NCBI GenBank assembly: GCA_017614055.1
Contig: JAGACP010000042.1
Coordinates: 1 to 5,990 of the forward strand
Length of the DNA: 5,990 bases
Source: Erysipelotrichaceae bacterium
Lineage (GTDB): Bacteria; Bacillota_I; Bacilli_A; Erysipelotrichales; Erysipelotrichaceae
Direction: 5' to 3'
Both the position numbers and the translations under genes were made by a program. Below are positions 1-5,887 of this stretch, piece by piece. Below the pieces are notes generated by a model, which was not told where the DNA came from, did not search any database, and saw nothing but the letters and a program-made list of their open reading frames with translations. Within the stretch, counting starts at the first letter, position 1. Each line of letters begins with the position of its first letter.

Positions 1-290
1 ATGTAGAGTTCACCGTCGGTGATCTCTTCCAGTCCCGCGATCATCCTCAGGGTGGTGGACTTGCCGCATCCTGAAGGACCTACGAGAACGATGAATTCCT
101 TGTCCTTGATCTCGAGGTTGAAATCCTGGACGGCTACGACGCCTTCATCGGTGATCTGCAGGCTTGGTACGAAACCGTCTTCGTCGGCAGGAAGGACTTT
201 GACCTTCTTCGCCGCTTTCTTGTTCTGCTTGATCTCCTCAGCTGTGATCGGATAGATCTTCTTGATGTTCTTTAACGTAATACTTGACAT
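1..290 (-). CDS. Sugar ABC transporter ATP-binding protein, MsmK/UgpC/MalK type (N-terminal 96 codons, runs off the window)
   Basis: This is the ATPase subunit that energises a carbohydrate-uptake (CUT1) importer at the inner face of the membrane. In Gram-positive bacteria one such ATPase often serves several importers. Reading leftward from the ATG at 290-288, the protein starts [14 protein letters not shown] and reaches the core strand [11 protein letters not shown] at about residues 51-61. The Walker A motif GPSGCGKST is at residues 71-79 (bases 54-80), followed by [14 protein letters not shown], wording typical of the MalK/MsmK/UgpC family. The signature motif, Walker B and C-terminal regulatory domain lie outside the window. 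An unusual Lys-rich, then acidic, stretch of about 35 residues (15-49) separates the first strand from the GVVAV strand, where ordinary family members have only a few residues. No ATG, GTG or TTG occurs upstream in frame before a stop at 363-365, so the start is firm. No strong Shine-Dalgarno sequence precedes it. It is divergent from the downstream operon. Confidence 0.93.
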   Translation of the reverse strand, partial: MSSITLKNIKKIYPITAEEIKQNKKAAKKVKVLPADEDGFVPSLQITDEGVVAVQDFNLEIKDKEFIVLVGPSGCGKSTTLRMIAGLEEITDGELY

Positions 291-294
291 TGAA

Positions 295-439
295 TGTGCT
301 CTGGCAGTTCGGCCTTCGCCTTGCCGCCTCGCCCCGTACCGACATAAAGATACGGGACCTTTTCAGCATGTCTCCACTATGCTGACCCGCGAGCCACGGA
401 AACCTCCTTCTTTCTTACCGCCTTGTTAGGTGGAGCGCA
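295..439 (-). promoter_or_regulatory. Putative structured 5' leader RNA of the ABC ATPase gene (class not recognised)
   Basis: Read on the minus strand, the stretch before the ATPase start can fold as a branched RNA. The ends pair (439-433 with 301-295, seven positions with one C-A mismatch). A hairpin at 433-418 has an AACA loop and one A-C mismatch. A five-pair stem CTCGC/GCGAG (393-389 with 332-328) encloses two perfect hairpins: TCAGCAT/ATGCTGA (385-379 with 369-363, nine-base loop) and CCCGTA/TACGGG (356-351 with 338-333, twelve-base loop). A small GGC/GCC hairpin lies at 320-311. The region is GC-rich, unlike the AT-rich DNA beside it. The 3' strand of the closing stem ends only four bases before the start codon, so folding could mask ribosome entry. 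I do not recognise the conserved cores of common riboswitches, T-boxes, SRP RNA, 6S RNA or RNase P. Folding was done by eye, without energies or covariation. Confidence 0.5.
377..397 (-). CDS. Possible six-codon leader ORF (GTG start) within the ATPase leader
   Basis: A textbook Shine-Dalgarno AAGGAGGT sits at 409-402 on the minus strand, far better than anything in front of the ATPase itself. Five bases after its GGAGG core is a GTG codon (397-395), which opens a reading frame of six codons, MARGSA with GTG read as Met, closed by TAG at 379-377 at the edge of the first perfect hairpin loop. It is out of frame with the ATPase. It could be a leader peptide whose translation changes the fold of the downstream stems. 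Alternatively the SD-like bases may simply be part of the RNA structure. The ORF is too short to judge by coding signal. Confidence 0.25.
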   Translation of the reverse strand: MARGSA

Positions 440-441
440 GT

Positions 442-447
442 ATTATC
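442..447 (-). promoter_or_regulatory. Putative -10 element for the ATPase leader
   Basis: GATAAT on the minus strand (five of six bases match TATAAT) would place transcription start near base 435, which is where the 5' strand of the leader's closing stem lies. That agreement is the main support. The -35 position at 17-base spacing (470-465) matches poorly. The better -35-like TTGGCA at 464-459 lies only 11 bases from this hexamer, so the promoter is uncertain. Confidence 0.35.
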
Positions 448-533
448 TAAGTTAATTATGCCAATTGAGATATGGTTATTCCTTGTAAATATGTAAACTG
501 TTCTTTCAAAAAAAGATAAGGATAGAAAATTAT

Positions 534-557
534 AAATCAATGCATTTATTTTGATTT
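534..557. repeat. Perfect 7-bp inverted repeat, possible operator
   Basis: AAATCAA (534-540) and TTGATTT (551-557) are perfect inverted copies separated by ten bases, giving arm centres 17 bp apart. The right arm abuts and slightly overlaps the putative -35 element of the plus-strand operon. This geometry fits a site for a dimeric regulator, although A/T-rich palindromes can arise by chance. No regulator gene is in the window. Confidence 0.3.
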
Positions 558-584
558 TTTCATTCTGAAGGGCTCTGCTATCCT
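557..584 (+). promoter_or_regulatory. Putative extended -10 promoter for the plus-strand operon
   Basis: TATCCT at 579-584 carries a TG one base upstream (576-577), forming an extended -10 element. A -35-like TTTTCA lies at 557-562 with a 16-base spacer. Transcription would begin near 591, leaving a leader of under 20 bases that still includes the ribosome binding site AGAGGG at 596-601. Each hexamer matches consensus at four of six positions. The rest of the 291-608 intergenic region, beyond the leader RNA and the inverted repeat, shows no gene or terminator that I can see. Confidence 0.4.
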
Positions 585-608
585 AAAACTGAAAAAGAGG
601 GTTTTACT

Positions 609-1469
609 ATGCACGAGATAAAAACGATAGAAGTCAACGGCGTTACCCTGGCCTACAGGGAATACGGAAGCGGAGACAAGTATCTGCTTTCGACACAGAA
701 CTTTTTCTTCAAGGACAGCCACATGGCTCTGCTCGGACAGGAACCTTACGACTATCACTGCTTCCTGGTATACATGAGAGGATACGGCGAATCTTCGCAT
801 ATCTTCGACCAGGAAAAGAGAGACTACGCGAAGATCTGGGGCGAGGATCTGATCGCCTTCGCGGAAGCGATGGGGATAGAGTCGTTCTACTATACGGGCA
901 TATCCCACCGCAACTGGGCCGCCTGGTACATCGCCTTCCACAGACCTGAGCTGATAAGGGCTTATGTATGTGTCGACGGTATAGTCCAGTATCACGAGCA
1001 GAGAGATCTGCCTGCGCCTCTGGCGAAAATGAGAGACCACGCGGAAGAGTTCGTCGGAAACGAGGAACAGCTGAGAAAGACCGCCTGGATGGAATACTGG
1101 CCTACCGAGAATCCGCAGAGACTGGCGAGAAGGAAAGCCAATTTCGAGGAGCATCTCGATATCCTGATGCACAGGAAGAAGGAAGAGTTCGCTCTGCCGA
1201 TGCTTGGAGACATGACCGGATGCGAAGCCAAAAGCCAGGAGGAGCTGCTGGAAAGACTCAAGGAGATCAACTTCCCTGTGCTTATCTGGGAAGGTGGGCT
1301 GGATCCTCTGGCTACGCCTGAAGCGGCGCTTGAAGTCGCCAAGGCCATTCCGGGTGCCCATTATCTGATGTACCAGCACTTCGGACACGGAGCGGCTGAC
1401 GAGATGCCTGAACTGGCCGCCAGGGACTGCGACCGCTTCTTCAAGGACGTCGAGGGGAGGGTCCTGTAG
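609..1469 (+). CDS. Alpha/beta-hydrolase fold protein with a modified nucleophile elbow
   Basis: This is a 286-residue cytoplasmic alpha/beta hydrolase with no signal peptide. Visible landmarks are the N-terminal strand pair IEVNGVTLAYREYGSG, the family's RGYGESS turn (57-63), the nucleophile elbow GISHRN (97-102, predicted Ser99), the strand-and-acid segment FPVLIWEGGLDPLATPEAA with Asp232, and HFGHGAADEMP with His260 (or His257) as the base. The usual elbow is G-x-S-x-G-G. Here the two last glycines are Arg101 and Asn102, and the HGG-type oxyanion loop near residues 29-36 is also not evident, so the substrate pocket is atypical. The triad itself appears intact. The start has an AGAGGG ribosome binding site seven bases upstream. 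As first gene of an operon with two acetylesterases, it may be an esterase or lactonase on a carbohydrate-linked substrate. The fold is secure, the substrate is unknown. Confidence 0.88.
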   Translation: MHEIKTIEVNGVTLAYREYGSGDKYLLSTQNFFFKDSHMALLGQEPYDYHCFLVYMRGYGESSHIFDQEKRDYAKIWGEDLIAFAEAMGIESFYYTGISHRNWAAWYIAFHRPELIRAYVCVDGIVQYHEQRDLPAPLAKMRDHAEEFVGNEEQLRKTAWMEYWPTENPQRLARRKANFEEHLDILMHRKKEEFALPMLGDMTGCEAKSQEELLERLKEINFPVLIWEGGLDPLATPEAALEVAKAIPGAHYLMYQHFGHGAADEMPELAARDCDRFFKDVEGRVL

Positions 1470-1471
1470 CC

Positions 1472-3007
1472 ATGAAGCTGCAGCTTGCCCTGATGTTCGG
1501 CGAACACATGGTCCTTCAGCAGGGAACTGAGATCCCTGTCTGGGGAAGGTGTGCCAAGGACGACGAGATAACGGTGGAGCTTGGAGAAACGGCAGAGAAG
1601 GCAACTGCCGTAAACGGCGAGTGGATGCTTTCGCTGCCTCCAATGGAACCGTGCGATAAAACGACGATGAAAGTGTCTTCGAGACTTACGGATGAGAAGA
1701 TAGTCTTCGAAGATGTCGCGATAGGCGAGGTCTGGCTGGCAGGCGGTCAGTCGAACATGGAATTCATCATGAAGTACGACTATGATGCCAGGGAGACCAT
1801 CAAAACCGCAGATGACGAGGGACTGCGCTATTTCTGCTTCCCTCACACTCCTTTCCTGGGATATCTGGAGAAGGAACCGTGCGCAGACCAGGGCTTCTGG
1901 AGAAGATGGCAGGGCGAAGACAACAAGAAGATGTTTTCGGCCATCGGCGCATACATGGGAAAGATATTGAGAGACAGACTCGGCTGCCCGGTAGGCATTA
2001 TCTCCTGCAACTGGGGCGGAACTCCCGCTTCGGCCTGGACTTCGATGGAGGATCTTCAAAGCAACGAGAAACTGAGGCCGGTCCTGGAAGAGTACGAAAA
2101 CAACTGTTCAAAGATAGACTGGAAGAAATACTACGAGACTTCCGAGCTTCCTGTCCCCGTTCCTACAAAGGAACAGCTGGAATTCGAAGACCGATTCATG
2201 ATGGGTGAGGACATGACCGAGTTCTTCAAGAATCTGGGGAATATGCCCATGCCTGACATCAGTGTCTGGTCCACTTATCCCATAGCGCCAAGAAGCGCTA
2301 CAAGACCGGCAGGTGTTTATGAGACGATGCTGAAGAAGGTCGCTCCCTATGCCATGCGCGGAGTAATCTGGTATCAGGGCGAAGACGACGATGCCAGAGG
2401 CTGGTATGACTTCTACGACGAAAGCATGATCACGATGATCGGATGCTGGAGGAAACTGTGGGGCTGGGATTTCCCGTTCTATCAGATCCATCTGGCTCCT
2501 TTTGAGGGGGTAGGCGTGACGGCTGCCAAGAAATATGATCTTATGCGCCGCAAGCAGGCCATCGCATCTTCAAGTCTTGAAGGCGTCTACGACGTCTGCA
2601 TCCTCGACGCCGGAGAACCTTTGAACATCCATCCGCGTCACAAGAAGATGGTGGGCGAAAGACTGGCATACATCGTCATGAAACATACATACGGCGACGA
2701 CAGCAGGGAAGCCGACTGTCCGATATTCAGGAATGCCGAAAGAAATGATGATGAAATAACAATATATGTCGATCATGCGGCGGGAGGTCTTGAAGTGAAG
2801 AACGATCTCAAGGCCATTCTGTCCGTCATGAATGAAGACAAAGAGATCGACTATGACTGCAAGGTCGAAGGCGATCACATAACGATCACCGGAAACTTCG
2901 AAGGCAAAGTAACCATAAAATACTGCGAAATGAACTACTGCCTGGCGGCGATATTCAACAGTGAAGGAAATCCGCTGTTCGGTTTCACGTGCGAGGTGCA
3001 ACGATGA
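1472..3007 (+). CDS. SASA-family (sialate O-acetylesterase-like, SGNH) carbohydrate acetylesterase
   Basis: This 511-residue protein probably removes O-acetyl groups from sugars. It opens with a beta-sandwich domain typical of the family (LMFGEHMVLQQGTEIPVWG, about residues 7-25), then the SGNH catalytic core: GGQSNMEF with nucleophile Ser94, NWGGTPASAW (180-189) for the oxyanion region, WYQGEDDD (300-307, where many relatives read GESN), and NIHPRHKKMVGERLA with predicted catalytic His387. A C-terminal beta-rich tail follows from about residue 420. Relatives are often exported, but this N-terminus has no signal peptide, so it probably acts on imported substrate. It begins two bases after the hydrolase stop, with its GGGGAGGG ribosome binding site (1454-1461) inside the previous gene, and its stop overlaps the next start. 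Family members act on sialic acid, xylan or other acetylated glycans. No sialic-acid catabolic gene is present here, so the sialate name should not be taken literally. Confidence 0.9.
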   Translation: MKLQLALMFGEHMVLQQGTEIPVWGRCAKDDEITVELGETAEKATAVNGEWMLSLPPMEPCDKTTMKVSSRLTDEKIVFEDVAIGEVWLAGGQSNMEFIMKYDYDARETIKTADDEGLRYFCFPHTPFLGYLEKEPCADQGFWRRWQGEDNKKMFSAIGAYMGKILRDRLGCPVGIISCNWGGTPASAWTSMEDLQSNEKLRPVLEEYENNCSKIDWKKYYETSELPVPVPTKEQLEFEDRFMMGEDMTEFFKNLGNMPMPDISVWSTYPIAPRSATRPAGVYETMLKKVAPYAMRGVIWYQGEDDDARGWYDFYDESMITMIGCWRKLWGWDFPFYQIHLAPFEGVGVTAAKKYDLMRRKQAIASSSLEGVYDVCILDAGEPLNIHPRHKKMVGERLAYIVMKHTYGDDSREADCPIFRNAERNDDEITIYVDHAAGGLEVKNDLKAILSVMNEDKEIDYDCKVEGDHITITGNFEGKVTIKYCEMNYCLAAIFNSEGNPLFGFTCEVQR

Positions 3008-3870
3008 AAGCAAGAGAAGTAATCGACAGGATAAAGGAATATCATCCCGCTTTTCCCGAAGACTATCACGGATGCGACGACTACAAGTGCGGCGATCCCG
3101 ATATCGAATGCACGGGCATAGTCACCGCCATGGCCGCCACGGTCAACGTGATCAGGAAGGCTGCGGAACTCAAAGCCAATCTGATCGTCGTCCACGAGCC
3201 GACTTTCTATACCTCGGCCGATGAAGGCGGATGGTCTGAGGACTTTTCTAACGAAGTCTATGAAGAGAAAAAGAAGATGCTGGATGAATACGGAATCGTC
3301 GTCTGGCGCGATCACGACCATATGCACGCCCACCGTCCCGATGCGATATTCGCGGGCGTGCTGAAATATCTTGGATGGGAAGACAGGGCGATCATCGATA
3401 CCGATACGGGACTGTTCGCCCATTATCTGGTGGATGTCGAACCACAGAGCGTGAGGCAGCTTGCCGATCATCTGATCAGGACCATCGGCATCAACGGCGC
3501 AAGGATCGTCGGCGATCCCGAGAATATCGTCTCAAAGGTCGCACTGGTGGGGCATCTGTTCCCCAACGAATATCGGAAACCTGACGGAACAAAAGGCGAG
3601 TATTCCGTGAAGGTCATAGAAACATTGGAGAAAAAGGCGGATGTGATAATACCGGGAGAGGTCATAGACTGGACCGTGATGTCCTATATCCGCGACGCCA
3701 TGCAGCTCGGCAAGAACAAGTCCGCCATCTGCATAGGCCATTTCAACTGGGAAGAACTGGGAATGAGATACATGAAGGACTGGCTGGAGGAGCTCATCGA
3801 TCATGAGCTTCCTGTCACCTATGTTCCGAGTGAAGATATGTATGGATACATCGTTAAAGGAGGAGAATAG
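3004..3870 (+). CDS. Divergent NIF3/DUF34 (YbgI-like) dinuclear-metal protein
   Basis: This 288-residue protein shows the two-lobed plan of the NIF3/DUF34 family, widespread toroidal hexameric proteins with a two-metal site and no settled function. The N-terminal lobe has CTGIVTAM (36-43) and the strand LIVVHEPTFY (60-69), which aligns with the family's HHP motif, with His64 kept and the second His replaced by Glu65. A cluster DHDHMHA (103-109) sits where the family has its conserved Asp. The C-terminal lobe has GEVIDW and GHFNWEE, with His246 and Glu250 in the family's H-x3-E spacing. There is no large inserted CutA-like domain as in longer Gram-positive members. I chose the ATG at 3004, which overlaps the previous stop as ATGA and has GAGGT six bases upstream, over a GTG at 2989. 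Its presence inside a sugar operon suggests a specialised paralogue, possibly a metal-dependent hydrolase, but that role is a guess. Confidence 0.8.
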   Translation: MKAREVIDRIKEYHPAFPEDYHGCDDYKCGDPDIECTGIVTAMAATVNVIRKAAELKANLIVVHEPTFYTSADEGGWSEDFSNEVYEEKKKMLDEYGIVVWRDHDHMHAHRPDAIFAGVLKYLGWEDRAIIDTDTGLFAHYLVDVEPQSVRQLADHLIRTIGINGARIVGDPENIVSKVALVGHLFPNEYRKPDGTKGEYSVKVIETLEKKADVIIPGEVIDWTVMSYIRDAMQLGKNKSAICIGHFNWEELGMRYMKDWLEELIDHELPVTYVPSEDMYGYIVKGGE

Positions 3871-3873
3871 AAG

Positions 3874-4971
3874 ATGCTGGTGAAAGAACTGATGCCATTG
3901 ATGACCGTCCATGGACGTACGGTCTATGACGAGGAGAAGGAAGCCCTTTTCTGCAACTGGAGCCTTTCAGGCCTCAGTATCGGAGTGAAGGGAACATATC
4001 TGAAAGTGAAGGTCCTGGCCGACAGCGATCAGATCCCCGGCATGCCGGGAATGCCTCAGCCTCCGGCAGACTGGCCGTGCATCGGCTGCGCTGAAGGCGA
4101 CGAGCTGTTCTACCGTCATGAATGTAGGGAGAACGAAGAGACTCTAACGGTGTGGCAGAGCGAAGAAGAGAAAGAAATAAAACTCAGACTTGTCAAGGTA
4201 TCGGAGAATGCCAGAGGAAAGCTGGGCATCGTCGGACTGGAGACGGACGGAGAATTCTTCAGGGCTGCCGATGATAGACCGCGCATGGAGATCATCGGTG
4301 ATTCGATCACCTGCGGTTTCGGCAACGAAGCTCCAAACAATGCGTTCGAATTCAAGACCGGCGAAGAGAACGGCTGGATGACCTATGGCGCACTGGCTGC
4401 CAGAGCCTTGGGCTATGATCTTTCGATGATCTGCGAATCAGGCATCGCCGCAACGAAACCCGAGCATCCTCTGTTCCCGATGCACGCGATGGAGGACATC
4501 TACACCAAGACCGACGAACCGTATGCGGTCAAGTATGGAAAAGAAAATACCGAATGGGATTTCGAAAAACATCACAATGACATCGTCGTCATAAATCTGG
4601 GAACCAACGATACGACTCCCATACGTTTCTACAGGGATTTCAGAGACATCGATCCGATGAACGACTGGTTCCATGCAAGATTCAAAGAATTCGTGAAGAT
4701 GGTGAGAAAAGCCAACGGTCCCGATACTTTCATCTGCTGCACGATGGGACCGATGGAACATTATGTATATCACCACATAAAAGAGATAGTGGAAGAGATC
4801 AAGGAAGAGACGTCAGATCAGAAGATCTGCTGCTTCGCCTACATACCTATCAACGTGATGACCGAAGGATACGGCGCTGCCGGACATCCTTCCGCCAAGA
4901 CCCATCTGCGCATGGGCAATGAGCTTGCGAACTACATCCGCAAGTATGTGCTGGGAGAAGAAACATGCTGA
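3874..4971 (+). CDS. CE2-like SGNH/GDSL acetylesterase
   Basis: This 365-residue protein has a two-domain layout like carbohydrate esterase family 2, which de-acetylates xylan and gluco- or mannosides. An N-terminal jelly-roll (about 10-125; VHGRTVYDEEKEALFCNWSL, GLSIGVKGTYLKVKVL) precedes an SGNH domain (about 137-362). Catalytic landmarks are GDSITCGFG with Ser144, NLGTND with Asn245, and GHPSAKTHLRMG with His338. The usual Asp shortly before the His is absent (GAAGHP), suggesting a Ser-His dyad, as I recall has been described for some CE2 enzymes. A loop rich in Pro, Met and Gly (54-68) is unusual. There is no signal peptide, so it is probably cytoplasmic. It starts three bases after the DUF34 stop behind a very strong AAAGGAGG site, which may give it high expression. 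Its last seven bases overlap the kinase start. The family call is good, the exact substrate open. Confidence 0.87.
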   Translation: MLVKELMPLMTVHGRTVYDEEKEALFCNWSLSGLSIGVKGTYLKVKVLADSDQIPGMPGMPQPPADWPCIGCAEGDELFYRHECRENEETLTVWQSEEEKEIKLRLVKVSENARGKLGIVGLETDGEFFRAADDRPRMEIIGDSITCGFGNEAPNNAFEFKTGEENGWMTYGALAARALGYDLSMICESGIAATKPEHPLFPMHAMEDIYTKTDEPYAVKYGKENTEWDFEKHHNDIVVINLGTNDTTPIRFYRDFRDIDPMNDWFHARFKEFVKMVRKANGPDTFICCTMGPMEHYVYHHIKEIVEEIKEETSDQKICCFAYIPINVMTEGYGAAGHPSAKTHLRMGNELANYIRKYVLGEETC

Positions 4972-5879
4972 AAGACAAACTGAACGGTTTCGATCCTGAA
5001 AGCTGGACGGCACCCGGACTGAAGGAGGACATGCCTCACGGAGACATGCCGGGAGACAAGATCAGGATCGATGAAGGACATATCGCGAAAGCTGCTAAGA
5101 TCTTACCCGTCCTCATCCGGAAGATGAAAGAGACCGGTGAAGAGAAGATCGTCGTCTCGGTCTTCGGAGGATCGGGAGTAGGCAAGAGCGAGATCGCCTC
5201 TTTGCTGGCATATTATCTTCAGGAAGCGGGCATCAAGGCCTATGTGCTTTCGGGAGACAATTATCCTTACCGCATCCCGCTGTACAACGATGCGGAGCGT
5301 CTTTCCATCTTCAGGGCAAACGGACTTAAGGGGCTTGTGGCTTCCGGTCTTTATGACAGAGACATTCAGAACAAACTTGACGGTCTCTGGAAGGACGAGA
5401 CCGATCCTGATCCGAAGATGATCGAAGAGTATCCGTGGCTCAAGCATTACCAGGAAGCCGGAAGAAAGGCTCTGGGCGAATACCTTGGTACGGAGAAGGA
5501 ACAGGACTATGTGCAGATAAACCAGATCCTGAAGGCTTTCAAGTCAGGTGACGAGAAGATATATCTCAAGCGCATGGGAAGAAGCGAAGATGAGCGCTGG
5601 TACGATGAAGTCGATTTCTCGGATACAGGCGTCCTGATCATCGAATGGACCCATGGCGGAAACAGGAACATCGAAGGGATAGACATTCCTGTCCTGCTGA
5701 ATTCGACTCCTGAAGAAACAAGGGAACACAGAAGACTGAGGGCCAGGGACGGCAAGACCGATTCCGCCTTCACGACGATGGTCCTGGAGATCGAACATAT
5801 GGAACTTGACGACCGCGCCTCTTCGGCGGCGATCATCATGTCCAAGGCGGGAGAGTTCCTGGATCCCGCATCATTCTAG
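4965..5879 (+). CDS. P-loop small-molecule kinase, adenylylsulfate-kinase/uridine-kinase-like
   Basis: This 304-residue protein has a P-loop kinase core behind an N-terminal extension of about 60 residues. Walker A is FGGSGVGKSE with GGSGVGKS at 68-75 (Lys74). It is followed by SGDNYPYRIPLYNDAERL (96-113), where Asp98 and the YP-R pattern resemble the substrate loop of adenylylsulfate kinases. A hydrophobic strand with a carboxylate, VLIIEWTHGG (223-232), matches the second phosphate-binding strand of uridine-kinase-like enzymes, and the Arg-rich REHRRLRARD (253-262) looks like the lid. It is likely to be auto-annotated as adenylylsulfate kinase, but it is much longer than the roughly 200-residue enzymes and no sulfate-assimilation gene is in view. 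The start ATG overlaps the previous gene by seven bases, with GGGAGAAG upstream at 4953-4960. Given the neighbours, phosphorylation of a sugar, polyol or acid acceptor is more plausible. The substrate is unknown. Confidence 0.85.
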   Translation: MLKDKLNGFDPESWTAPGLKEDMPHGDMPGDKIRIDEGHIAKAAKILPVLIRKMKETGEEKIVVSVFGGSGVGKSEIASLLAYYLQEAGIKAYVLSGDNYPYRIPLYNDAERLSIFRANGLKGLVASGLYDRDIQNKLDGLWKDETDPDPKMIEEYPWLKHYQEAGRKALGEYLGTEKEQDYVQINQILKAFKSGDEKIYLKRMGRSEDERWYDEVDFSDTGVLIIEWTHGGNRNIEGIDIPVLLNSTPEETREHRRLRARDGKTDSAFTTMVLEIEHMELDDRASSAAIIMSKAGEFLDPASF

Positions 5880-5887
5880 GAGGTTTC

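Noticed and set aside
19..255. A 78-codon plus-strand open frame in the first 260 bases
   Set aside because: It is antisense to the ATPase N-terminus, whose Walker A motif makes the minus strand the coding strand.
239..369. A 43-codon minus-strand frame starting ATG at 369 that overlaps the ATPase start
   Set aside because: It has no properly spaced ribosome site, is Arg-rich and is out of frame with the ATPase. It is explained by the structured leader.
363..385. The perfect TCAGCAT/ATGCTGA hairpin as a rho-independent terminator
   Set aside because: No T-run follows the stem on either strand. It fits better as part of the leader fold.
291..450. SRP RNA, 6S RNA, RNase P RNA, T-box, or TPP/SAM/FMN/cobalamin riboswitch
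   Set aside because: I compared remembered conserved cores (for example the GGAAGGAAGCAGC of SRP RNA and the GAGGAAAGUCC of RNase P) and found none. A covariance-model search would be decisive.
492..508. A catabolite-repression (cre)-like site, TGTAAACTG and following bases
   Set aside because: The central CG and the right half do not match the cre consensus.
546..1643. A 365-codon open frame on the minus strand
   Set aside because: It lies antisense to the alpha/beta hydrolase and the start of the SASA gene, which both show clear family motifs. Its translation is low-complexity, rich in Arg, Phe and Leu, with no recognisable domain.
1361..2059. A 232-codon minus-strand open frame
   Set aside because: It is a shadow of the SASA coding region with no family motif and no independent ribosome site or promoter that I can see.
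2989..3003. A GTG start five codons upstream for the DUF34 gene
   Set aside because: The ATG at 3004 has a well-spaced GAGGT and forms the usual ATGA overlap with the previous stop.
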